Of a DNA stretch of 64,000 bases, positions 37,501 through 48,736 are shown piece by piece; the stretch's first letter is position 1; every line of letters begins with the position of its first letter. Source of the stretch: Callipepla californica brunnescens (lineage: Eukaryota; Chordata; Aves; Galliformes; Odontophoridae). The stretch lies in the NCBI GenBank assembly GCA_023055505.1, contig JALIRH010000139.1:310001-374000 (forward strand), written 5' to 3'. Made by a program: the position numbers and the translations under genes. Below the pieces are notes generated by a model. That model worked only from the letters and a program-made list of their open reading frames with translations, did not search any database and had not been told where the DNA came from.

Positions 37501-37901
37501 CAGGCACCAATAAAATAAGATGGCCTTGGAAGGTGCAGGTAGGACCACGATGGTGTGGCCTACTTGCACCTTGGGGGAGATTGTTGGAGGTGGGGGGTTC
37601 AGTAGTCCCTCTGGTAATTGGTACATGGCCTACTGATATTGTGGTCAACACTGCAGTCTTTATTGCTAAAGGGACCCCTATCATGTTTCTGTGGCAGATC
37701 AGGACACCCCCTTTGGTGCCTGATCTAATTGTGCAGCCACGGACATTGGGCCAAAAGGTTTGGTACAGGCGGCCAGGGCATGCCCCTGTACAAGCTGAAG
37801 TGTTGACCCAAGGTAGGAATATGGCCTGTATCTTACCCTGGAGGGTGGATCTCCCCATCTTGGTACATTTGAAACATCTGTATTACTCCCTGTGTGTCTA
37901 A
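34515..37901 (+). pseudogene. ERV1 pol: protease, reverse transcriptase, RNase H, integrase (degraded)
   Basis: The longest intact part is 34606-35790 (394 codons). It holds an aspartic-protease motif DTGA at residues 6-9 and a reverse transcriptase with LDLANAFFS (207-215), LPQG (240-243) and the catalytic YIDD (274-277). After 35770 the reading shifts frame. RNase H motifs (YTDGSSKGN near 36330) are followed by stops. Integrase is read at 36888-37901 with a stop near 37203; it keeps DYMG, ESDQGTRF and LIERYNG, the D-D-E triad, and a C-terminal domain. Pol lies in a different frame from the end of gag. The family is ERV-L by its pol sequence and lack of env. Confidence 0.92.
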
Positions 37902-38193
37902 GAGTCACCGAATGGAACCCAATGATGCTGCAGTGTTCCAGAGTTCCCATAAGATCATGTGCAACATCTGGTGATGGTCTACCCAGGACTGATGAAGAGT
38001 AGGACAGGCCTGCACAACATGACTGCATGCTTCCAGTAGACACCACCAAGCACTGGCCCAAGGAAGAACACAAGCCATATGCTGATCATCATTCATCCCA
38101 GATTACATCGCTACACATTGCGACGGGTTATTATGTAAAGTGTCATGATGTATTGGGTCTCTGTACTAAGGAGGGCTCACCCTATAGTTACTT
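37902..38193 (+). other. ERV1 internal 3' region, no env
   Basis: About 290 bases between integrase and the polypurine tract. No envelope or dUTPase reading is visible. Confidence 0.6.
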
Positions 38194-38263
38194 AATCAGT
38201 GGTTCATGTTGTGAAGGGGTGGAGTGTATGGGAAGTGTTGAATCACAGCCTGAACCACTGATT
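38194..38263 (+). other. Stem-loop across ERV1 polypurine tract and 3' LTR start
   Basis: AATCAGTGGTTCA (38194-38206) and TGAACCACTGATT (38251-38263) are perfect complements separated by 44 bases. The loop holds the purine tract GAAGGGGTGGAG (38213-38224) and the first 26 bases of the LTR. Because the left arm is internal and the right arm is in U3, the pairing exists only at the 3' end of the viral RNA. Confidence 0.75.
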
Positions 38264-38560
38264 GATCACCTGAGGCGAGCACTGAGTCAGCTGCAGAGGC
38301 ACAAGTGAGTGTGATTGGAAGAGGTGGAGTTTGACTCCACCTCTCTCAAGACCCCATTTAAGGGCTGACCACCACCAGGGAAGGATCTCTGGTTGGAGAT
38401 CCCTCCCTGGTGGAGTTATCAGCAAGCCTCAACCATCTTCAAAGGTGAGCCACTCTTTTCTTATTAACTATCTGTATACCATCTACTTAAGCCCATCTAA
38501 AATATAGCATCTTTGGCACTATTTCTTTTGGGTGCTTTCTTGGGGGTTATTTGCCCTACA
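38225..38560 (+). repeat. ERV1 3' LTR
   Basis: 336 bases, TGTATGGGAAGTG to GCCCTACA, differing from the 5' LTR at 8 positions with no indel. It begins directly after the polypurine tract and is followed by the target duplication TTTAC at 38561-38565. Confidence 0.93.
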
Positions 38561-38565
38561 TTTAC

Positions 38566-39090
38566 TTTTTCTTATAATCTAATATTTCTAGTATACAACA
38601 AGCATTGTGGGAATTTTTTCCTTTTATTTTTAATAGATACTGAAGTTCCTCAAGAAGCGTGGTGGTTTTGCTTTGCTTAACTCTAGCTTCTCTGTTTGAT
38701 GTGTGACCCAAATTTTAAATTTCAAATTATACAAAAACACTGTGAACACATGAATGTTTCTGAAAAAAATTTGTGAAATCATAATAGAACAAATATTAAA
38801 TCTGTTTCAAAACTGACAAATACTTTACCAACATGTGGACAGCTGCTTCTGGTATTGACAGCTTTGATCACAGTCCAATAAAAATTCATGAATGTAATCA
38901 GAAATATATGTCTGCAGGATAACATGGTGTACAGAAAGAAAAGTATCATCATAACCACAGAAAAGCAGTGAGAAGTTTTTCTTATGTATCAGTCAATCCA
39001 AGATCTCACTTTTTGAAGTAACTGTGTTAATCTATTAATCTGTGTCAGATAAGAACAGCCTCCCTTAGTGTTTTTATGAGTCCATATTAC
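38566..39090. other. ANO2 intron, no gene seen
   Basis: Ordinary A+T-rich intron between ERV1 and the 65-base ANO2 exon. Confidence 0.5.
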
Positions 39091-39155
39091 CTTATGAGGT
39101 CAATAGGCTGAAACTTGTAAAATACTCCATATCTTGCCCATTCTTGATACAGCAA
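39091..39155 (-). CDS. ANO2: ANO2 exon: pre-TM1 segment (LLYQEWARYGVFYKFQPIDLI)
   Basis: Minus-strand exon of 65 bases with acceptor ACTATTTAG before 39155 and donor GTAATA after 39091. It reads LLYQEWARYGVFYKF then QPIDLI and two bases of the arginine codon completed at 8306. The segment is one of the most conserved stretches before TM1 in ANO1 and ANO2 and is cytoplasmic. The donor is weaker than its neighbours (GTAATA rather than GTAAGT), and it must splice across 30.8 kb. Confidence 0.94.
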
Positions 39156-39739
39156 CTAAATAGTAAAATAAAAACAAAACATAAAATTAAATTGAGATAA
39201 GTGTTCAATTGCTTTTACAGAGACCGTCTAAAATTAAATAACAGAAGCAAAAAATACCTATAGCTTTCTATATTTCAGTACAAACTTCAAGTACACTTTT
39301 TGTTCAGTTCTAGAAGATTTCAGCCATGCCAGAGATTCAAGTATGGGGTGCACAAGCTTTTTCTCTATGCACCTACTTCTTTCACATTATATTTATTAGT
39401 TTGTGATATTAAAAACAAGTGTTTAAAGAGAAGAAAGGTACTGTAGCCTTATGAAAAATCTTTGGAAATATGCTAGAAATAATTCTACTTATTGAGTAAA
39501 AATCTTCTTTAACATAATTTATTTAATGTCTGAAATTTTAACAAATAAGTACTGAACAGTGTTTTCAGTGAGCCAGGCAGAGTTCAAAACAGGTAAGCTG
39601 GTATATAAAAAGATATCAGGATGTAAGAAATGTGGCAAGTCCTGCTAAGTTGCAGAAAGCAACTTAAGAGGCTACCCGTGGACACTATATAATATCTCCT
39701 CTCCTCGCATGTCTCATACACACACAAGTTTTAACAACT

Positions 39740-40862
39740 AGTGCCGGAACTCCAAACTCACTCGCCACTTACAAGCAGCACAAGAGGATGCCTTTCTGAG
39801 AGCACAAGAGCTCCCTGTCCCTCTGAATAAGAAAGCAGGCAGGGAAGGCAGGAATCTGGCATGGCTTGGCAATGACCTGCTCGACAGACTGAGGGAGAAG
39901 AAGGGATTGTACCAGCTGCTGGAAACAAGGACATGTCACCTGGGGACAGGAATGCTGTCCAGACTTGAGGGAATTAAGAAGGCCAAGGCACAGATGGAAC
40001 TGAACTTGGCGAGGGATGTTAAAAAGAGCAAGAAGGGATTTTATAGGTACATTGGCCAGAAGAGGCAGGCCAAAGAGAGTATACCTGCCTTGGTAAATGA
40101 GAAAGGAAAACTGGCTACAACAGATATGGAGAAGGCTGAGGTACTAAATGAGATTTTGCTTCAGTTTTCACTGGTAGCCAGGATTCTCATATTTCTCACC
40201 TCCCTGAAGCTTGAACCCCTGCACCGCTAGGCAGGAACTGGGTAGTAAATCCTCCCTTGCTGTAAGAGCACAGCAAGTCTGAAAATGCCTCATGAGGCTG
40301 CATGTCTATGAGGCCATATGACATGCATCCCAGGGTCCTAAGGGAGCTGGCTGATGTGGTTGCTGAGTTGCTCTCCACTGCATTTGAAAAGCTGTGGCTG
40401 CTGGGCAACCCAGCCATGGAAAGATACAGAGCTCCTGGAATGGGTACAGAGACAGACGGAGGGAGTTGGGCTTGTTCAGCCTAGGGAACAGAAGACTGTG
40501 AGGAGACCTCATTGCAGGCTTCCAGTATTTAAAAGGGGATTATAAACAGGAGGTAAATCAACTTTTTACTTGGGTAGACAGCGATAGGACAAGGAGGAAT
40601 AGTTTTAAGCTCAGGGAGGTAAAGTTTAGATTGTACACCTGGGGGAAGTTATTTACAGAGGGAGTTGTGAGGTGCTGGAACAGGCTGCCCAAAGAGGTTG
40701 TGGATTCTCCATCCCTGGAGGTGCTGAAGACTAGTTTGGATGGGGCCCTGGGCAATCTGGTCTAGTACCAGATCTGGAGGTTGGTGGCCCTGCCCTTGGC
40801 AGGGTGTTGGAACCTAGTGATCGTTGGTGTCCCATCCAATACAAGCTGTTCTCTGATTCTCT
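39740..40862 (+). mobile_element. CR1 fragment with large internal deletion
   Basis: Plus-strand CR1. The endonuclease-RT linker is at 39780-40150 (WLGNDLLDRLREKKGLYQLL, KKSKKGFYRYIG). A jump then omits most of the reverse transcriptase, and the 3' part follows at 40300-40862 (ELADVVAELLSTAFEK, GACAAGGAGGAATAG, CAGGCTGCCCAAAGAGGTTG). The tail ends near TGTTCTCTGATTCTCTC. Confidence 0.85.
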
Positions 40863-41581
40863 CTCTCTTCTCAGGAGGTGCAGATCCTCCAGAAACCTCT
40901 TAAGAAAGGAGGAACAAAACTGCTAACTAATTAAAGAACCCCATATCAACCCAAATACACTCCGCTACCATAAGCAAGGGACTTGCGATCGCCTTCCTCA
41001 TCCTTTGTTTTGTTGCTGTAATCTACGTGCTACAAGTTTGTTGCACTTTAAAAAAGAGGAAACCTGTCATAGTCCTTTAAAAAGACTTCCTGGAAAGGGA
41101 ATCAGTAACTATGGTATGAAAGGTATCATAATGATCTGAAACCAATGGCAGCTGCTGGATAGAAAATACCTCTTCATTAATAACTTGGCAAAAGAGTTAA
41201 TATGGTAGTAGACTATTCTAAAACTGCGTATGTGTTTATTAATAATTCAGAAAGGACTTTCCTCAATTAAGCTTTTCAGAAATAGTTGAAGACCAAAAAA
41301 GCTTAGGGGTGACATAAGAAGGATTTCACAAATTTAGATGACTATTCATATTTTAACTTCAGTGGAAATAAAAAACAGGGCAGTGGCATGCAAAAAAAAA
41401 ATCTTCTATGGAACCACCTGAATTCTTTATATTTCCTTTCACGTTTTTATGCTGTGAAAGGAATATGGACAGTCTAAGAAAACACTCATTGAAAATTATT
41501 TCTTGAAGCACAGACTAATTAAAAATAATATTTAGGACATTAAGAATGCATATTAAACCTAACATTAATTTTGTACTGTAC
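40863..41581. other. ANO2 intron, no gene seen
   Basis: Ordinary intron sequence between the CR1 and the 42-base exon. Confidence 0.5.
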
Positions 41582-41623
41582 CTTTCTTTCATTCATGTCA
41601 TCATTTTGGTATTCATATTTACC
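41582..41623 (-). CDS. ANO2: ANO2 micro-exon (GKYEYQNDDMNERK)
   Basis: Minus-strand exon of 42 bases, phase 0 at both ends, with acceptor CTTTTTCCAG before 41623 and donor GTACAG after 41582. It codes for 14 residues that follow ...AAYPLHD in the family and precede KLLY. The DDMNERK ending matches ANO2 rather than ANO1 in type. It is much shorter than the minimum length that open-frame searches pick up. The phase fit on both sides is the main support. Confidence 0.9.
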
Positions 41624-41824
41624 CTGGAAAAAGAGTATGTTTTAATAACCAAAGTATAAACAGTAAATTCAGTAAGAGATTGTTCAGCTGTTAATGCAAT
41701 ACAGATATTACTTTTAAGTCATAGCTTAAAATGTATTTCTATAAAGGTTCTGTTGATAGAACACTAAAAACAATTTATTTTCATTATCACAGGAATGAAT
41801 CTTTAAGGTCTATGTAGGTCACTC

Positions 41825-42346
41825 CAGAATTAATGCCTCCTATTTATTTCCATGGAAACTACAAAAGATACAAAGAACAAAATGACACTGTTTACAGAGC
41901 AAACTCTGAGCTGCAAAACATTTTTTTTTTTAATTCAATCACTGCAACTAGCTACACATTTTTACCAGCAATGAACAAAAGCTGGAATACCACACTTAAA
42001 ATAATCTGCATGACCATCTGTATCATGGCTTGTCTTTCACATTGTCGCTACTGCTGAAACACACAACCCACCACCTCTCTGTGTTAACATCCACTGGTTT
42101 ATCTCCATAGATGTTCGGCAAGTGTCAATGAATGTCAGTGGGTGAAATATTTTCTGCATACTTGCTTCATATGTACTGCCCTCTCAGTCACCATTTTGTC
42201 AGATTGCTTCCATTCAGCTGTCTGCCACAAGTCAACAAAATTTAATGGGATACTGGCAAGAACATTCAATCACTATTGCTGCATCACTGACATCTGCCTA
42301 TGATGTAGTGGGCCAACGTAACAAAATAGGAGGCATTGATTTTGGA
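41825..42346. mobile_element. Non-autonomous DNA-transposon-like repeat with terminal inverted repeats, copy 1
   Basis: Its start (CAGAATTAATGCCTCCTATT) and end (AAATAGGAGGCATTGATTTTGG) are near-complementary, so it is bounded by inverted repeats of about 22 bases. The interior of about 480 bases matches 57045-57575 along its length, including TCATTTCCATGGAAACTAC-like, CCAGCAATGAAC and GTTCNGCAAGTG blocks. No transposase reading is intact. It lies in the ANO2 intron between two exons. Confidence 0.6.
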
Positions 42347-42408
42347 ACATCCTTCATGCTATTGAGTGATATCACGAAAGAACTAAATTTTTAATGCCAT
42401 ATACATAC

Positions 42409-42464
42409 GTCATGAAGTGGGTATGCTGCATCATAAACATTGTTTGCTATTAGTGTGCTAATAC
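42409..42464 (-). CDS. ANO2: ANO2 exon (ISTLIANNVYDAAYPLHD)
   Basis: Minus-strand exon of 56 bases with acceptor TTTCTTTAG before 42464 and donor GTATGT after 42409. Its first two bases complete a glycine codon opened by the exon at 55398-55446. It reads ISTLIANNVYDAAYPLHD, a conserved cytoplasmic segment of ANO1 and ANO2. The LIANN form is that of ANO2. The intron before it, 12.9 kb, contains ERV2, the inverted copy of an upstream exon, and ERV3. Confidence 0.94.
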
Positions 42465-44489
42465 CTAAAGAAATAAAGCAGAAAAATATTGATTTCATTT
42501 GATGACATCGCATAGAAGACAGACACATTACTGAAAATGATCAAAATCATGTGGATGAGTATCTACTAACATAGAAGTACCCAACTATGGACTTTCATAG
42601 AAAAACTCATTTCTGTATGGTGCTTTTTTCTTGAGTTAACTACTATGATATGAAGACAGTTTTGATTACTTTCTCATCCTGATATAAAAGCAGCATGACT
42701 GAGGAGGAAAGTATCCGCAAAGTCTCTTCTGAAGCTTGATAATTATTAGAATCATGGATCCCAACTGATACACAAATACACAAGAAATACATTCACAAGT
42801 TTCTTAATCACATACTCCTACACCGATTAACATTATGTCATGTTTATTTTTTTGGAACCAAATACTAGCATTTCTGTCTTTCCTCATATAAATAAGATCC
42901 TCTTTCTGAGTTTGTTCCCATCAAATCTACAGTTGTGATGGAAAGCTGCATGTACTGTGGCAAGAAGTGCTGAGTTCTAAAGATTGCAAACAAGAATTCT
43001 TGGTGAAGGATACAGCAAGATACAGGAACACAGCTCTATCACAATGAACCCTTACTACTAAGGACTTCAGCAAGTGCATCCCCAGCTGATGATTACATCA
43101 CCTAAAGACCACTCCAGACTCTTGAGTGTTAGAACTTTTACAGCTATTCTGTTTTCAGTATTGGGAGGTGAAAACAGTTCCTCCATAAAATGACAATTAA
43201 CAGTTATTCCAGACCTATGTACTTTCTGCTGGACACTAGAAGCAATCAGAATGTTCATCCTTGGAGAAAAAAATTGTAGTAAAACTATACAACATTCTGA
43301 AATACTTTGGCAAAACCCTGACAGACACTCTAGGCAGGCATTAGCAATAAACTTCTTCCTTAGTATATGCACAGTATCTTTATCATGCATTAATCTAAAA
43401 AGGAAATATTAATGTTTAGCTCACTCAAAGTCCTCTATTGAGAGCATTCTGGTTCTGGAAAGTTTGCAGTAGTTCGTAGTTATGCTAGAAGCAAATATAC
43501 CTGTTGTGTATATTGTAGAAGTAGATTAATCAATAAGCAAATATATTTGAAGTACAGTTACTTTCCTCCTATCATATCATGACTCATGAAAACCAAAGAT
43601 TGCTCATGCAGTTCCAATATCGTCATTCTACTTCCTATGAAAAGTAAGCAACAAAATCCTAGCAAACAAAATAAAGCTCTGTCTCATGTCCCAGCAAGGG
43701 GAAGAAAGTAAGCAGGCTTCTAACCTGACAGAGGGAAAATAGGTGCAGGAAGATTGTCTGGACCCTTGTCCCTGTTCAGGGTAGAAGCAGAAGCCTTCCC
43801 CTTGTCCTTGAAGCCTCCCTAACCAACATGAAACTCTGGAAATGCAAAAAGAAGAATGTATGGACAGTACTTCAGAACCACAGAAAGGGCAACCACTTTA
43901 AGAAGATCCTAAAAAGAACTCAAGTCATAACCAGTGCCACTAAAAAAAGTGAAAGATCTTAGTAATTGGAGAGTCTGTGCTGAGAGGCACTGAGGCACCC
44001 ATCTACTGCCCAGAAAAATCTCTCTAGAGAGGTTTCCTCCGTGCCAGGAGCTTGTATATGGAACATCAGAAGGAGATTATCAGGTACGATAAAGCCAGAG
44101 GACAGAATTACTGTTTACTCTTGGTCTTTCAAGCTGGTCCACACAAGGCTAGGAAATTAAAAATATATATCTCAAAAAGGACTGCATATTCCTTGGGAAT
44201 ATGCTGAAGGGATCAGGAGTGCAGGTAGTATTCCCCTCAATCCTTCCAAGCTGAAGGATTGGATTACAGCAGAAAGAACAGACCAGCAGAATGAATGACT
44301 GTATGGATGGTGTCACATCCAAGGCTTTGGCTTCTATGATCTAGGACAGACCTTCAATAAACTAGGAAAATTGACATAGGATGGGACACAACTGACCAGG
44401 ATGGTCAAGAATATACACTAGGCAACAAGCTGGCTGGGCTTACCACCATAGCTTCTGTAATGGCAGCAGGACCAATGCAATGAAAAAGC
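42465..44489. other. ANO2 intron, no gene seen
   Basis: Ordinary intron sequence between the exon and the ERV2 LTR. No supported element. Confidence 0.5.
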
Positions 44490-44737
44490 ATTACAAAGAA
44501 AAAAAGAGGCTCAGCCATCTCCAAGAACCTAGGCTTACAGAAAAACAACCACAAAGAAGGAATCTCCAACAAGAAATCATATCACAGTGGCAGTCAGCCC
44601 TTAAAAGAGGTCTAAGAGGGGTGGAGACAGGCTCCACCCCTTCTGGTCACACAGGTGAATTGCTCCCAGGGCTGACCAGGTCTTTTCTTCAGATGCTCAA
44701 TCAGTGGTTCAGGCTGTGACTCAGCAGTTGCCATACA
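44490..44737 (-). repeat. ERV2 3' LTR, partial
   Basis: Minus-strand LTR beginning TGTATGGCAACTG at 44737. It shares U3 motifs with ERV1 (CAGCCTGAACCACTGATTGA, TTTTAAGGGCTGAC). Homology fades near 44490, so the R/U5 end is truncated or too diverged to place. Confidence 0.75.
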
Positions 44738-44772
44738 CTCCACACTTTCACATCCTGAACCACTGATTGAGC
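44695..44772 (-). other. Stem-loop across ERV2 polypurine tract and LTR start
   Basis: A perfect 19-base inverted repeat (GCTCAATCAGTGGTTCAGG at 44695-44713 against 44754-44772) encloses the polypurine tract and LTR start. It is the longest version of the stem also seen in ERV1, ERV3 and the deleted ERV. Confidence 0.85.
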
Positions 44773-45475
44773 CAGCTGGAGGGTGAGCCTTTCCTAATAC
44801 AGGGATCCAATGCATCATGATGCTTATACAGTTTGACCATCACAATACAGGTTGACACAATGTAAAAGAATTGATGATTGGTTCATGGTTGAAGTTCATG
44901 CTCTCTCGTGGGCCAGTGCTTGATGGTGTTACTGGAGGCATGCAGTTGTTTGGTGCAGATCCATCTTCCATTCTATCAGTCCCACGTAGGTCATCACCAG
45001 GTGTTGCTCTTAATCTCATGGCAACACTGACGCATTTCAATGACATTTCGCTCCTTCTGGTGATCCTAGAGACTCCAAAGACTCACAGGGAGTATATTTC
45101 AGAGGTACCAAGAGGGACAGGTCTGTCCTCCATGGTAAGATAGAGGCCTGTCCTGGATCAACACTTTAGTTGGCATGAGGCATGTCCTGGCCATCTATAG
45201 CATACCCTTTGGCCATATATCTGTAATTGTGTAACTATATCAGGTACCATACATGTGATCCTGATCTTCCACAGGGACATGATGAAGGTCCCTTTAGCGA
45301 TGAAGGCCAGAGTGATGACCACAATGTCAGTAGGCCATGTACCAGTTATTGGAGGAACTACCAACCCTCTCATCTCCAGTAATTTCTCCCAAGGGGCAAG
45401 TAGGCCACACCACTTTGGTCCTATTTGCACCTTCCAGGGCCATTCAATTCTATAAGTACTAGTATCTAGATTCTC

Positions 45476-47285
45476 AGATTCACAGAATCACAGAACTGTA
45501 GGAGTTGGAAGGGACCTCTAGAGATCACCTAGTCCAACCCCCCTGCCAAAGCAGGCTCCCTAGAGCAGGTTGCACAGGTAGGCATCCAGGCGGGTCTTGA
45601 ACATCTCCAGACAAGGACACTCCACGGCTTCTCCAGGCAGCCTGTTCCAGTGCTCCGTCAACCTTACTATGAAGAAGTTCCCATTCATATTTGTGCAGAA
45701 CTTCCTATGCATCAGTTTGTGGCCATTTCCCCTTGTCCTATCACCACAGACTGCAGAGAATAGTCCGGCCTCATCCCATAGCTTTCTGCTCCTTAGATAG
45801 ACGTGGATTAGATCCCCTCTGAGTCTTCTATTTTCAAGGCTGAACAGAGCCAGGTCTCTCAGCCTTTCCTCATAAGAGAGGTGTTCCAGGCCCTTTATCA
45901 TCTTCGTAGCCTTCCACTGGAGATCCCTATCTTTTCTGTACCAGGGAGCCCAGAACTGAACACAATACTCCAGGTGAGGCCTGACCAGGGCAGAGTAGAG
46001 GGCAAGGATCACCTTCCTTGACCTGCTGCCCGCACTCATTTTAATGCACCCCAGGATCCCATTGGCCTTCTTGGCCAGCAGGGCACACTGCTGGCTCATG
46101 GCCAGCCTGTCATCCACCAGGACACCAAGGTCCCACTTCTCAGAGCCCTCTCCAGTAGGTCATCCCCCAACCTATAGCAGTACATGCTGTTATTCCTCCC
46201 TAGGTGCAAGACTTTACACTTGGTCCTGCTAAATCTCATCTGGTTCCTTTCTGTCCAACCCTTCCACCTGTCCAGGTCTCGCTGAATGGCAGCACGGCTT
46301 TCCAGTGTGTCAGCCTTTCCTCACAGCTTTGTATGCTGAGGGTGGGCTCTATCCTCTCCTCAGTGTCATAGATGAAGGTGTTGAATAGGGACAGACCAAG
46401 CAGCTACCCCTGAGGAACGCTGCTAAGCACATGCAGGCCTCCAACTTGACTCTGTGCCACTGATCACAACCCTCTGAGCTCTGCCAGTCAGCCAGTTCTC
46501 AACCCACCTCACCATCCACTTATCTATTCCACACTTCCTCAGATTTGTTATAAGGATAATGTGGGAGACAGTCAAGACAGTCAAGACAGCAAGACATTTG
46601 TCTTGCTGAAATCAAGGTAGACTACCCCCATCCACCCAGCCAGTAATGACATCATAGAAGGCTACCAGGCTGGTCGAGCACAACCTCCCCCTGGTGAACC
46701 CATCAGGAGTACCTGATAACTCTTTTCTTCCAACTTTCTGGAGAAAGCATCCAGAACCAACTGTTCCATCACCTTTCCAGGGATGGAGGTGAGACTGACA
46801 GACTGTAGTTACCCAGATCCTTCTTCTTGCCCTTTTTGAAGACTGGAGTGACATTGGCTATCCTCCAGTCTTCAGGCACCTCTCCCATTTTAAGAGATCT
46901 CTCAAAGATGATAGTGGTTCAGCAATAACCTCTTCTAACTCCCTCAGCAAATGTGGATGCATCCCATCAGGGCCCATGAATGTATGTACACTGATGTTGC
47001 ATAGACACTCTCTAACCATCTCCTCCCTCACCAAAGGGTAGCTTCTCACTTTCCCCCAGGGTCCAGGAGTCCTGAGGGGGAGTTCCCAGCATGAAGACAG
47101 AAGTGAAGAAGTCGTTCAGTATTTCCATCTTCTCGTCATCCCCCATTACCAGAACACCCCCCTCATTTAGTAGGAGATACACATTTTCCATAGTCTTTCT
47201 TTCATTGTTGACATATTTTAAAAAGCTTATCTTATTATCCTTTCTCCCCTTTGCCAGATCCAAGGTTACTGTCATTATCAATTTG
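45476..47285 (-). mobile_element. CR1 inserted into ERV2 integrase
   Basis: Minus-strand CR1 of about 1.8 kb with a complete 3' tail (TTCTGTGATTCTGTGAATCT at the low end). It holds the RT C-terminal frame at 46117-45560 (185 codons open, [20 protein letters not shown] onward) and degraded RT and linker pieces up to 47281 (LPFGEGGDG, KKGRK-like and FLKYVNNERKT). It splits the ERV2 integrase between 47290 and 45475, so it is younger than ERV2. Its 3' 580 bases are almost identical to the CR1 at 4308-4900. Confidence 0.92.
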
Positions 47286-48736
47286 GGGTCTTACCTGATT
47301 GTCAGTGATCAATATTTGGATCCTAAGGAGGGAGGCCCAAGTCTTCTGAAGCATCTTTAGAGCACTGGGTCTGCCATCCCCTAGTCCTTTCATTCAGGTC
47401 CTGAAGGTTTTCATGCAATCTCTTTGTCCACCCCTTCTGGGACCCCCACTTCAGAGCAGCCTTATGGTTGCCATTATAACGTTCAATGTGACCTGTTCTC
47501 ATTGGATTATAGCCACATGAAATCACCATTTAATGTTGTTCTCCTCTGCCCAGTGTTGTACCATCATGCCTGTGAAGTGTGTACTCCCGTCACTCTGCAG
47601 ACCTGTAGAGTCTCATATGCTGCCATTAACATAGTTAAGGCCTTGATAGTATAGGCCTGGTTTGCTTTTGGTACCAGATAGGTCTACATCATTCCACTTG
47701 CCTTGTCAATGCAAGTTAATGAATATTTGCCCACCTCAGATTGTGGATGAGGGCCTATATAATCAACTTGCCACCTCTGGAGAAGGTTATGTCCTCTGGC
47801 AAGGTGGGCAGTCGTCTCTGACAAGGGTTTTGGTCTCATTCTCTAGCAAGCATTGGAATCATGACATTCCTGGATGATATCTGACATCATTATGGACAGC
47901 CCCCACGCTTTGGATGCTGCCCACATCATCTTCTGTTCAGCACTGTTGCAGCTTCTGGGGTAGCCAGTAGGCAGTGTTCTCAGAAGGAGAGTTATCAGTC
48001 CACTATTCTTAACCCTGTGTGTCAGCTTCATCATTTTCCGGTGACTGTAAGGGGTGATGTCCAGATACATGGTAGACACATACAGTTCTGTGTTTAACCA
48101 TATTCCACATGTCTCCTTGCCCCAGATCAGTCAGACATGGATGGTCCAGTCTTGCGTGGCCCACTGTGCAATCCAAAAGAGGAAGGCCCCAGTACACAGC
48201 CCAGTGATCTGTGCAGATTTTTGGTTCACTGTTCCCGAGTTCCCTGGCAATAACCGTCCATACAGGGCTCACAGCTCTTCCCAGTGGCTGCTCTGACTAC
48301 CCGCTTCTTCAAACCATATGGTGTCAGTGGAGGGAAGGTACACCACTGTTCTCCACTTGCTCAGGTTACCTTTCCTGAACCCATCCATATACCAGGTATC
48401 TTCAGGAATGGGATATTTCCCTTCCTGAATGGGACTCTTTTCTGGTGGAGTGACCATCATCTCATCTGGTGTATCACTATGGTGTGTCACTGGACCAAGG
48501 ATCTTCTGAAATTCTTCCTTCAACAGTGATGAAGACAGACTGCTCCTTTGGCTGAGGTGAGTGACCCAATGTTCCATAGTCTGAGCTTGGGCCACCCCCA
48601 CCCAGTAGTGGGTTAGATATTTTACCCACCCCTGAACTGGCAATGTTGTTTTTACCATAGTATTAGCTGTTTGAGTTATTGATTCTTCCAACTGCAATGC
48701 TGTCAGTGGTTTACAGGCCACTTCACGCCAGTTGCT

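Larger units (their letters stand above)
32465..38560 (+). mobile_element. ERV1: near full-length ERV-L-like (class III) provirus
   Basis: The provirus has 336-bp LTRs at both ends, a 5-bp target duplication TTTAC (32460-32464 and 38561-38565), a primer-binding site, gag, protease-reverse transcriptase-RNase H-integrase, a polypurine tract, and no env. The protein layout and the pol sequence place it with ERV-L. The two LTRs differ at 8 of 336 positions (about 2.4%), which suggests insertion some millions of years ago; the exact date depends on an assumed rate. Several stops and frame changes interrupt gag, RNase H and integrase, so it is not coding-competent. It sits antisense to ANO2 in the 30.8 kb intron. 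No dUTPase domain was recognised. Confidence 0.93.

Noticed and set aside
46612..47281. Several minus-strand frames (80, 63 and 89 codons) as separate genes.
   Set aside because: They are frame-shifted pieces of the CR1 reverse transcriptase and linker of one element.
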